From Limnohabitans sp. Rim47 (GTDB taxonomy: Bacteria > Pseudomonadota > Gammaproteobacteria > Burkholderiales > Burkholderiaceae_C): DNA of 64,000 nt. The stretch spans positions 379,510-443,509 of the forward strand of contig NZ_FBYA01000003.1 in NCBI RefSeq assembly GCF_001517545.1. Reading direction: 5' to 3'. Position numbers and translations under genes: made by a program. This document shows, piece by piece, positions 42,052 to 49,460 of the stretch; the first letter of the stretch is position 1, and the number at the start of each line of letters is the position of its first letter. The notes beneath the pieces are model-generated. The model saw only the letters and a list, made by a program, of their open reading frames with translations. It ran no database searches and had not been told where the DNA came from.

Positions 42052-42765
42052 TTATTCGGCAGCGCCAATCATCAGGGCCACTTCGGCCACACCTTCGACC
42101 CGGCCGGAGATCTTGTCGCCTGTGACTACAGCGCCCACGCCTTCGGGCGTACCGGTGTAGATCAGATCGCCGGGCTGCAGGTGGTAGTAGGTAGACAGGT
42201 CCGCGATGATTTCGCGGATGTTCCAGATCAGCTTGTTCACGTCGGACGACTGCTGGGTGGCGCCGTTGACTTCCAGCGCAATGGCACCGCGCTCGATCAC
42301 CACGCCAGGCATGGGCACGATCTCGGAGCAGACCGAGCCTTGTTCGATGTCTTTGCCTGTGTCCCAGGGGCGGCCTTTGTCACGCGCGACCAACTGCAAG
42401 TCGCGGCGCGTCATGTCTAGGCCTGCGGCGTAGCCATAGACCAGCTCATGCGCGTTGGCTTCGCTCACGCGAAAGCCCGCTTTGCCAATGGCCAGTACCA
42501 GCTCCATCTCGAAGTGGTAGTTGCTGGTGCGGGGCGGGTAGGCCACCACGGCAACATGGTCCACGCCGCTTTCCACCAGGGTCTGGGGCGACTTGGTGAA
42601 GTAAAAGGCCTGCTCGACGCTCTTGTCGACCGGGCGGCCCATCTCGACGGCATGTGCGTGGTAGTTGCGGCCCACGCAAAAGATGCGGTTGATCGGGAAG
42701 CGCTCGGCTTGGCCGCGGATGGGCAGGGATGGGACGGCAGGGGGATTGAAGAGGTATTGGGTCAT
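42052..42765 (-). CDS. nagK: Fumarylpyruvate hydrolase (FAH family)
   Basis: A 237-residue fumarylacetoacetate-hydrolase-family enzyme. Family motifs are IFCVGRNYHAHAVEMG, the metal-binding FEMELVLAIG (ExE) with the later Asp in YAAGLDMTRRD, and the C-terminal LQPGDLIYTGTPEGVGAV. The length matches bacterial fumarylpyruvate hydrolases such as NagK. It would cleave fumarylpyruvate to fumarate and pyruvate. I chose ATG 42765 (MTQYLFNPPAVPSLPI); an ATG at 42792 adds nine residues and neither has a strong ribosome site. A palindromic repeat element lies between this gene and gentisate dioxygenase. Confidence 0.9.
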   Translation of the reverse strand: MTQYLFNPPAVPSLPIRGQAERFPINRIFCVGRNYHAHAVEMGRPVDKSVEQAFYFTKSPQTLVESGVDHVAVVAYPPRTSNYHFEMELVLAIGKAGFRVSEANAHELVYGYAAGLDMTRRDLQLVARDKGRPWDTGKDIEQGSVCSEIVPMPGVVIERGAIALEVNGATQQSSDVNKLIWNIREIIADLSTYYHLQPGDLIYTGTPEGVGAVVTGDKISGRVEGVAEVALMIGAAE

Positions 42766-42823
42766 AAGTTCGTTCAATGAAAAGGCAGTCATGCCGGCGA
42801 GTGCAGTCGTGCCGGAAAAAATT

Positions 42824-42889
42824 AAGCTGTCATGCCCGACTTGATCGGGCATCTATGGCTCCTCTGGTCAAGCCCGAGGATGACAGCTT
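42824..42889. repeat. Nested palindromic intergenic element
   Basis: Outer arms AAGCTGTCAT (42824-42833) and ATGACAGCTT (42880-42889) enclose a second perfect hairpin ATGCCCGA (42832-42839) / TCGGGCAT (42845-42852). A TCAAGCCCGAGG segment near 42868 mirrors the inner sequence. The pattern is that of short dispersed palindromes (REP or small MITE type) found between genes in many proteobacteria. Only one copy is visible in this window. Confidence 0.7.
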
Positions 42890-42894
42890 GCGCT

Positions 42895-43932
42895 TTAGCC
42901 GCGGTTTTCGTACACACCCAGCTTGCGGTGAAGGGGCGACTCGTCGGCGATGAAGATGAAGGCGGCTTGATCCGCGTTCAGATTGGTCAGCGTCACGGCT
43001 TCGTAGCCTGGGGCGCAGCAGGTGTCGGCCTCGGCCAGCGTGAAGGTGCTGGCCACGATTTGCGCCTCCACCGCGCCTTCGATCACATGGAACACCTGCG
43101 CGGGTGAACGTGCAGGCAAACGCAGCGTTTGGCCGGGGCGCAGCATCAGGGCGTAAAAGCCCAAGATGTTTTCCGCATCCGCGCCGGTCTCGGGGTTGGT
43201 GTAAGTCACTTGCACTTGCTCGGGCGCGGATTCGTCGGCAGCCAAGGCTTCAAGCGCCGCCTTGGCATCGGCCCAGGCATAGCGCAGCATGGGGTAGGCC
43301 TTGGGGTTGCGACCAAACACATGCGAGGGCACCACGCCGCCACGGGCGTATTGCTGGTCGCCTTGGCCGGGCACCACGGTTTGGCGCTCGCCATTGATGT
43401 GGTAGCTGGCTTCCATGTAATAAACCAGCGGCAGGTCCAGCACATCGAGCCAGATGACCGGCTCGGTACCGTCGTGGCCATGCTCGTGCCAAAGGCCGGT
43501 GGGCGTGAGGATGAGGTCGCCCCGGCTCATGGGGCATTTTTCGCCATCGACGGTGGTCCAAGCGCCTTCGCCTTCGACGACCATGCGCACCGCATTGGGC
43601 GTGTGGCGGTGGCTGGGCGCCCACTCGCCGGGCATGAGCAGTTGCATGCCCAAATACATGGCGGCAGAGGCCTGCATTTTTTCAAGGCCGTGGCCTGGGT
43701 TGGCGAGCACCAACACGCGCCGCTCGGCTTTTTCGATCGGGGTCAGCTCGCCGGCTTTGAGCAGCAGGGGCTTGATGTCACGATAGGCCCAGCAGGTGGG
43801 CTGGGTCTGGCGGGTGGGCACTTTGGGGGGCAGCACGCCACGCAAGCTGGGCCACAGGGGCACCAGGTTCAGGTCGCGCAAATCTTGCACGTAGTCCTTG
43901 GGCAGGTCTTCGATTCGTCCGAGTTCGTTCAT
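42895..43932 (-). CDS. nagI: Gentisate 1,2-dioxygenase
   Basis: A 345-residue bicupin. The iron-binding cupin has SHRHTPNAVRMVVEGEG (H108, H110) and TGLWHEHGHDG (H149, H151). WLDVLDLPLVYYMEASY is the family block that follows, and a second, non-metal cupin occupies the C-terminus. The length and all blocks match gentisate dioxygenases such as NagI. It opens the gentisate ring to maleylpyruvate using Fe(II) and O2. The start at ATG 43932 has GGAGATACCCC upstream; the longer frame to 44004 overlaps the hydroxylase gene. It is the second gene of the minus-strand 3-hydroxybenzoate cluster. Confidence 0.93.
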   Translation of the reverse strand: MNELGRIEDLPKDYVQDLRDLNLVPLWPSLRGVLPPKVPTRQTQPTCWAYRDIKPLLLKAGELTPIEKAERRVLVLANPGHGLEKMQASAAMYLGMQLLMPGEWAPSHRHTPNAVRMVVEGEGAWTTVDGEKCPMSRGDLILTPTGLWHEHGHDGTEPVIWLDVLDLPLVYYMEASYHINGERQTVVPGQGDQQYARGGVVPSHVFGRNPKAYPMLRYAWADAKAALEALAADESAPEQVQVTYTNPETGADAENILGFYALMLRPGQTLRLPARSPAQVFHVIEGAVEAQIVASTFTLAEADTCCAPGYEAVTLTNLNADQAAFIFIADESPLHRKLGVYENRG

Positions 43933-43949
43933 GGGGTATCTCCGTGCAA

Positions 43950-45161
43950 TCAAGTGTTTTTGGCGGCGTCGAGGCAGTTGGCCACGTTCCAGCCGTACAG
44001 CCATTCCATCGCATCATAAAAGCGCTCGGCGCTGCGGCCACGCCACAGGTCATTGCGCACCAAGCGTTCGACGCCTTTGGCGTGGTAGATGCGGCCCATC
44101 TCGCGGCTGGACAGCACGATGCGTGCGGTGCGGGCCACGCGGGCACGTTGGTACATGTCCAGCGCTTGGGGCCAATCGTTGTGGTGGGTGCGCAGGGCTT
44201 CGCCCAGCGTCACAGCGTCTTCCATGGCCATGCAAGCGCCTTGTGCCATGTATTGCGTGGTGGGGTGGGCTGCGTCGCCCAGCAAGGTCACGCGGCCATA
44301 AGTCCATTGGCCAATGGGCTCGCGGTCGGCGGTGGCCCAGCGCTTCCAGGTCTTGGGCAAGTCAATCAATTGCCGCGCTCTGGGGCAAATGCCCTGGAAG
44401 TAGCTTTGCACTTCTTCCTTGCTGCCATCGGTCACGCCCCATTGTTCTTGCTGACGGCTGTGAAAGGTCACGACCACGTTGTATTGCTCGCCACCACGCA
44501 GCGGGTAGTGGACCAGGTGGCAATTGGGGCCAACCCAGATGGCTGCGGCGTTCCATTGAAGGTCGGCTGGAAAGTCTTTTTTGTCGACCACCGCGCGGTA
44601 CACCACATGGCCGGTCACGCGGGCCAGATCGCCTACAAACTGTTCGCGCACCACCGACTTCACGCCATCGGCACCAATCAGTGCGCAGCCGTGGAAGGCT
44701 TTGCCGTTTTGGTCCCACACGGTCACGCTGCTGTCGTCTTGCTCGATGCGCACCACGCGGGTGTGGGTGTGAAATTCGACCTGTCCGGTTTCCTGGGCGC
44801 CTTCGAGCAAAGACAAATGCACGTCGGCTCTGTGGATCACGGCGTAGGGGTTGCCAAAGCGTTGGCGGAATTTTTCGTCGGTTGGGATCTTGCCCACCTG
44901 GTATTCGTCAATCGCGTCGTGCATGACCATGTAGTCGGTGTAAACCGCACGGCTCCGTGCCTTGTCGCCAATGCCCAAGGCGTCAAACGCGTGGAAGGCG
45001 TTGGGCCCCAACTGAATGCCTGCGCCGATCTCGCCGATCTCGGGGGCTTGTTCCAGCACGGTGACTTGAAAGCCCTGGCGCACCAAGGCGAGCGCGGCGG
45101 CCAAGCCACCAATGCCACCGCCAGCGACGATGACGGGAAGTTGAGAAGGGGCAGTATTCAT
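43950..45161 (-). CDS. nagX: 3-hydroxybenzoate 6-hydroxylase (FAD monooxygenase)
   Basis: A 403-residue class A flavoprotein hydroxylase. The FAD motif GGGIGG lies at residues 14-19, the DG motif at ALIGADGVKSVVREQF, and the second FAD motif at VTLLGDAAHPTTQYMAQGACMAMEDA. It resembles 3-hydroxybenzoate 6-hydroxylases (NagX/MhbM), which make gentisate with NADH and O2. Salicylate hydroxylase is the close alternative, but the adjacent gentisate genes favour the 6-hydroxylase. ATG 45161 has GGAG six bases upstream; an ATG at 45173 would add four residues. It heads the four-gene operon that runs to 41296. Confidence 0.88.
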   Translation of the reverse strand: MNTAPSQLPVIVAGGGIGGLAAALALVRQGFQVTVLEQAPEIGEIGAGIQLGPNAFHAFDALGIGDKARSRAVYTDYMVMHDAIDEYQVGKIPTDEKFRQRFGNPYAVIHRADVHLSLLEGAQETGQVEFHTHTRVVRIEQDDSSVTVWDQNGKAFHGCALIGADGVKSVVREQFVGDLARVTGHVVYRAVVDKKDFPADLQWNAAAIWVGPNCHLVHYPLRGGEQYNVVVTFHSRQQEQWGVTDGSKEEVQSYFQGICPRARQLIDLPKTWKRWATADREPIGQWTYGRVTLLGDAAHPTTQYMAQGACMAMEDAVTLGEALRTHHNDWPQALDMYQRARVARTARIVLSSREMGRIYHAKGVERLVRNDLWRGRSAERFYDAMEWLYGWNVANCLDAAKNT

Positions 45162-45370
45162 GGGGGGCTCCAACAGGTGAACATGAAGAAAGTGTGGAGA
45201 TTATATGCATGCTTATTAATTTGAAAAGTCCCCAAAGGATTCCCTTCGCTCATCGAAAACCCTAGGAGGCTTCCCGGATGGGCATGCGCTCAAACCGACT
45301 AGAATTTCCCGACCGCCCGGTTGGTTAATTCAAGCTGACCGGGTTTGAACTTCACAGAAAGCGCATTCCC
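45162..45370. promoter_or_regulatory. Divergent promoter region between nagX and paaZ
   Basis: 209 bases. An imperfect palindrome ATATGCATGCTTAT (45203-45216), AT-rich and 42 bases before the nagX start, resembles MarR- or LysR-type operator centres. TTGGTTAATTCAAG near 45320 may belong to the paaZ promoter. No gene is supported here. Confidence 0.4.
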
Positions 45371-47416
45371 ATGTCCCAAGTCCTGCAAAGTTTCATCGGT
45401 GGCCAGTGGATCGGCCAGCAAGGCGCACAAGCCCTGCGCAGCGCCATCAACGGCCAAACGGTGTACCAAACCCATGCCGAGGCCATCGACTTTGCTGATG
45501 CCGTTCACCACGCACGCACGGTGGGCCTGCCCAATTTGCTCAAGCTCGATTTCCAAGAGCGTGCCCAGCGCCTCAAAGCCCTGGCCAAGTACTTGGGGGA
45601 GCACAAAGAATCGCTGTACGCCATCTCGGCCCACACTGGTGCCACCCGAGCCGACAGCTGGGTCGATATCGAGGGCGGTGCGGGCACCTTGTTTGCCTAT
45701 GCCGGCATGGGCAGCAATGAGTTGCCCAGCGGTAACCTGATCCACGAAGGCCCAGCTTTTGCGCTGGGCAAAAAGGGTGGATTTGCGGGCACGCACATTT
45801 TGGTGCCGCGTGGTGGCATTGCAGTGCACATCAACGCCTTCAACTTCCCCATTTGGGGCCTCTTGGAAAAATTTGCGCCCAGCTTTTTGGCAGGCATGCC
45901 CTGCATCGGCAAACCCGCATCGTCCACCAGCTACCTGACCGAGGCCATGGTGCGTTTGGTGGCGCAATCGGGCATCTTGCCCGAGGGCAGTTTGCAATTG
46001 GTGATTGGCTCGACCGGCGATCTGCTTGAGCGCCTGAACGGCCAGGATGTGGTGACCTTCACCGGCTCGGCCGACACCGCCGCCATGCTGCGCGTGCACC
46101 CCAATGTGGTCAAGCACAGCATCCCCTTCAACGCCGAGGCCGACTCGCTCAACTGCGCCATCCTCGCGCCCGATGTCTCGCCTGACGACGAAGAGTTTGA
46201 CCTGTTCGTGAAAGAAGTCGCCCGCGAGATGACGGTCAAAGCGGGCCAAAAATGCACGGCGATTCGCCGCGCCATCGTGCCGCGTCAGCACCTTGATGCG
46301 GTGGCCGAAAAGCTCAAGGCCCGTCTGGCCAAAGTGCGGGTGGGCGATCCGTCGGTCGAAGGCGTGAAGATGGGCGCATTGGCCTCGCATGCACAGCAAG
46401 CCGACGTGGCCGAGCGCGTGGCCTTGCTGCGCCAAAGCGCTGAACTGGTGTTTGGCGGCGGAGCCGATTTCAGCCCCGTGGGGCAGGGTGTCGAAGGCGG
46501 CGCTTTCTTTCAGCCCACGCTGCTGCTGTGCCAGAAACCTTTGCACACCGACAGCGTGCACGACATCGAGGCCTTCGGCCCGGTCAGTACCCTCATGCCT
46601 TACGACGGCATCGACGAAGCCCTGCAACTGGCCGCACGCGGTCAGGGCAGCTTGGTCGGCACCTTGGTTACCAAAGACCCACAAATCGCTGCCCGCATCA
46701 TCCCGGTGGCCGCCGCCTTGCATGGCCGCCTGCACATCCTGGACCGCGAATCGGCGGTCGAATCCACCGGGCACGGCTCGCCGTTGCCGCCGCTCAAGCA
46801 CGGCGGCCCGGGTCGCGCAGGCGGTGGTGAAGAGCTCGGTGGCATCCGCGCCGTCAAGCACCTGATGCAGCGCACTGCGTTGCAGGGTTCGCCCACCATG
46901 ATCGCTGCCGTCACGGGCGAGTACATGCGGGGTGCCAAGTTGATCGAGACCGAGGTCCACCCCTTCCGTCGTTACTTTGAAGAGTTGCAAATTGGCGAGA
47001 GCCTGCTGACCCACCGACGCACCGTGGGCGAGGCCGATATCGTGGCCTTTGGGGGCTTGTCGGGCGACTATTTCTACATGCACTTTGACGAAATCGCGGC
47101 CAAGGATTCGCCCTTTGGCAAACGCATCGCGCATGGTTACTTTGTGCTGTCTGCCGCTGCAGGCTTGTTTGTCTCGCCCGCGCCCGGCCCGGTGCTGGCC
47201 AACTACGGCTTGGACACCCTGCGCTTCGTCAAGCCTGTGGGCATTGGCGACACCATTCAGGCCCGCCTGACGGCCAAACGCAAGATCGACCGCAACAAGA
47301 AAGACGCCAACGGTGTGGGCCAAGGCGTGGTGGCGTGGGATGTGGAAGTCACCAACCAGTTGGGCGAAGTTGTGGCCAGCTACGACATCCTGACCTTGGT
47401 GGCCAAGCGGGGCTGA
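45371..47416 (+). CDS. paaZ: PaaZ: oxepin-CoA hydrolase / 3-oxo-5,6-dehydrosuberyl-CoA semialdehyde dehydrogenase
   Basis: A 681-residue bifunctional enzyme of phenylacetate degradation. Residues about 1-520 are the aldehyde dehydrogenase domain, with HINAFNFPIWG, VTFTGSADTA and the catalytic Cys295 in GQKCTAIRR. About 535-680 are a MaoC-type hotdog hydratase, with FGGLSGDYFYMHFD (Asp about 566) and RIAHGYFVLSAAAGLF. It hydrolyses the oxepin-CoA ring and oxidises the resulting aldehyde. None of the other paa genes (paaABCDE, paaG, paaK) is in this window, so it is either an isolated paaZ serving genes elsewhere or a paralog used in another CoA-linked ring cleavage such as the box pathway. Confidence 0.92.
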   Translation: MSQVLQSFIGGQWIGQQGAQALRSAINGQTVYQTHAEAIDFADAVHHARTVGLPNLLKLDFQERAQRLKALAKYLGEHKESLYAISAHTGATRADSWVDIEGGAGTLFAYAGMGSNELPSGNLIHEGPAFALGKKGGFAGTHILVPRGGIAVHINAFNFPIWGLLEKFAPSFLAGMPCIGKPASSTSYLTEAMVRLVAQSGILPEGSLQLVIGSTGDLLERLNGQDVVTFTGSADTAAMLRVHPNVVKHSIPFNAEADSLNCAILAPDVSPDDEEFDLFVKEVAREMTVKAGQKCTAIRRAIVPRQHLDAVAEKLKARLAKVRVGDPSVEGVKMGALASHAQQADVAERVALLRQSAELVFGGGADFSPVGQGVEGGAFFQPTLLLCQKPLHTDSVHDIEAFGPVSTLMPYDGIDEALQLAARGQGSLVGTLVTKDPQIAARIIPVAAALHGRLHILDRESAVESTGHGSPLPPLKHGGPGRAGGGEELGGIRAVKHLMQRTALQGSPTMIAAVTGEYMRGAKLIETEVHPFRRYFEELQIGESLLTHRRTVGEADIVAFGGLSGDYFYMHFDEIAAKDSPFGKRIAHGYFVLSAAAGLFVSPAPGPVLANYGLDTLRFVKPVGIGDTIQARLTAKRKIDRNKKDANGVGQGVVAWDVEVTNQLGEVVASYDILTLVAKRG

Positions 47417-47468
47417 CAGGGGTTGTTCCCGTCGATCAGCTTGTCCTGAGCTCGGTGACAATATCTGC

Positions 47469-48083
47469 ATGAATTGGTACGACCGTCACCTGCTGCCCTA
47501 TTTGATCGACTTCGCCTGCGGCTTGCCCATGGTTCAGCAGCAGCGCCGCCAGTTGGTGCCCAAAGCCCATGGCCGGGTGTTGGAAATCGGCATGGGCACC
47601 GGGCGCAACTTGCCGTTTTATGACCGCAGCCGCGTTACCCGTCTGGTGGGCGTAGACCCGGCCATGCAAATGCACCACTTGGCTCAAAAGCGAAGCCAAA
47701 AGGCGGGCATCGATGTCGAGCTGATGGGTCTTTCGGCTGAACAATTGCCCACCGCCGACGCCAGTTTTGACACAGTGGTCTGCACCTATACCTTGTGCAG
47801 TATTCCCGACGCAGTTCAGGCCCTGCGCGAGATGCGCCGGGTGCTGGTGCCGGGCGGCCAGCTGCTGTTTTGCGAGCATGGCCGGGCGCCTGATCTGGGT
47901 GTGCGGCGCTGGCAAGAACGGCTGCAGCCGCTGTGGGGGCCTTTGGCCGGTGGCTGCCAGTTGGGCCGTGACATTCCCGATTTGCTCGCCGAAGCAGGTT
48001 TTTCGGCCAACACGCAATCGGCTTATTTGGCCGGCCCGCGCCCAATGACTTTTCATTATTGGGGTGAGGCGCAGGCCGATTGA
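47469..48083 (+). CDS. Class I SAM-dependent methyltransferase
   Basis: A 204-residue methyltransferase. Motif I is VLEIGMGTGRNL (SAM-binding), motif II/acidic VGVDPAMQM, and motif IV TVVCTYTLCSIPDAVQALREMRRVLVPGGQLLFCEHG. It resembles the UbiE/COQ5-like group with phosphatidylethanolamine- or small-molecule substrates. The product ends with a membrane-proximal PMTFHYWGEA block common in this subgroup. It lies 52 bases after paaZ and 52 before the YkgJ gene. Substrate not assignable. Confidence 0.88.
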   Translation: MNWYDRHLLPYLIDFACGLPMVQQQRRQLVPKAHGRVLEIGMGTGRNLPFYDRSRVTRLVGVDPAMQMHHLAQKRSQKAGIDVELMGLSAEQLPTADASFDTVVCTYTLCSIPDAVQALREMRRVLVPGGQLLFCEHGRAPDLGVRRWQERLQPLWGPLAGGCQLGRDIPDLLAEAGFSANTQSAYLAGPRPMTFHYWGEAQAD

Positions 48084-48135
48084 ATGTCGTGTTGTTGGGC
48101 AATTTGGCCGCGCACATCCGGGGATAATCAGCCCC

Positions 48136-48540
48136 ATGAGATCACCCATTGCCGTCGTTGACGTTGACCGCTGCGAAACTTGGACCCGTTACAAAAACGG
48201 CTTGTGCGACACCTGTGCGGCCAACTGCTGCACCATGCCGGTCGAGGTCAAGTTGGCCGATCTGGTGCGGCTGGAGCTGGTTGACCCTTTTGAGGCCGAG
48301 CACGAAGACCCCAAGCAGATTGCCAAACGCCTGAGCAAAGCCGGACTGATCGAGCACTTCAATTTCAAGAACAGCATTTTCAGCCTGGCCCGCCGCGCCA
48401 GTGGCGACTGCCAGTTTCTCGATGCCAAGACCCGCCGCTGCACGGTGTACGACAAGCGGCCCAACACCTGCCGCTTGCACCCTCAAGTGGGGCCACGCCC
48501 CAACCACTGCCCCTACGGCAACAAAGCACAGTCGCGTTGA
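48136..48540 (+). CDS. YkgJ-family cysteine cluster protein
   Basis: A 134-residue protein with the YkgJ/UPF0153 cysteine pattern (GLCDTCAANCC near residue 25-35 and CQFLDAKTRRCTVYDKRPNTCRLHP near 95-120). Such clusters are thought to hold zinc or an iron-sulfur centre; the function is unknown. ATG 48136 lacks a purine ribosome site, and GATAAT occurs about 10 bases upstream, so the transcript may be leaderless. An upstream start at 48064 overlaps the methyltransferase end. Confidence 0.8.
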   Translation: MRSPIAVVDVDRCETWTRYKNGLCDTCAANCCTMPVEVKLADLVRLELVDPFEAEHEDPKQIAKRLSKAGLIEHFNFKNSIFSLARRASGDCQFLDAKTRRCTVYDKRPNTCRLHPQVGPRPNHCPYGNKAQSR

Positions 48541-48651
48541 GCGCTCACCGGTGAGAGGGCGGCCCACGCTGCCAAGCTCATTCATGTCATGCAACGATGA
48601 CTTGGTGTTTATCTGAATTTTCAGGCAGAGACTTTTGTTGATAATCATTGC

Positions 48652-49455
48652 ATGACAGAAATCACAGGGCACTACGCTGAGCTCATCTCGCCAGACAAGC
48701 ACCGATTCCGGGCGTTTGTTGCACATCCGTCAAAGCCGGTACGAGGGGCTTTGGTCTTGTTGCACGAGATGGATGCACGGTCGGTCAATCGCGATCCAAG
48801 TGCCCACCAAAACCCCATGCCCGGACTGAGCCAACGCATCCGGGCTTTGGTCACCGAACATGCGGCCAGGGGCTACCTTGTGGTTGCGCCATCGCTGTTT
48901 GGCCGTGGCAGGGCAGGGCAGCATCATGGGTACAAATACCAAATGGCTTCCATGGGCGAGCAGCTGTTGAAGCCTTTGGAGCCCGTTGATTCAAGCCTTG
49001 CGATGATGGACGTCGAAACTGTCGTGACTTGGGCCCAAGCCCAGATCCCGCAGGGCAGAGTGGGCATCATGGGCTTTTGCTGGGGGGGCTTGCTTGCTTG
49101 GCAAGTGGCGTGCACTTTGCCGCAAGTATTTGCGGCGACTTCATTTTATGGAGGGGGTATGACCAACCCGGAGGTGCGCAGTTGGCGGCCCATGTGTCCA
49201 GTTTTGATCCATCTGCCCTCAAATGGCGCATGGATGACGCAAGAATCCATGCATGAATTCATCGCTGTCCAGCGTGAGCATTTTTCGGCGCATGGCGAGA
49301 CCCGCCCTGGTCAAAAAAAGGCCATGGTGCAAATTGAGCAGTACAACGCTGCCTATGGGTTTGATCATGCTGGCAGCCGACAGCACGATCCGCATGCATC
49401 GCAATCGGCCAGAGTGAAGACCCGTCACTTCTTTGACCGTTACCTGAACGGCTAA
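48652..49455 (+). CDS. Dienelactone hydrolase-family protein with atypical triad
   Basis: A 267-residue alpha/beta hydrolase of the dienelactone hydrolase family. The start (ISPDKHRFRAFVAHPSKPVRGALVLLHEMDA) is diagnostic, and the nucleophile elbow is GFCWGG with Cys143. The usual triad Asp and His are not apparent: the strand where Asp is expected reads LPSNGAWMT, and the segment where HGF is usual reads AAYGFDHAG. The enzyme may therefore be altered or use other residues. The C-terminal HDPHASQSARVKTRHFFDRYL is family-like. It converges on the GGDEF-EAL gene with 5 bases between stops. Confidence 0.8.
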   Translation: MTEITGHYAELISPDKHRFRAFVAHPSKPVRGALVLLHEMDARSVNRDPSAHQNPMPGLSQRIRALVTEHAARGYLVVAPSLFGRGRAGQHHGYKYQMASMGEQLLKPLEPVDSSLAMMDVETVVTWAQAQIPQGRVGIMGFCWGGLLAWQVACTLPQVFAATSFYGGGMTNPEVRSWRPMCPVLIHLPSNGAWMTQESMHEFIAVQREHFSAHGETRPGQKKAMVQIEQYNAAYGFDHAGSRQHDPHASQSARVKTRHFFDRYLNG

Positions 49456-49460
49456 GCGTT

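Noticed and set aside
45299..47470. 723-codon minus-strand ORF opposite paaZ
   Set aside because: The paaZ product has full catalytic motifs. The opposite frame is a His/Gln/Gly/Val-rich low-information sequence with no recognisable domain.
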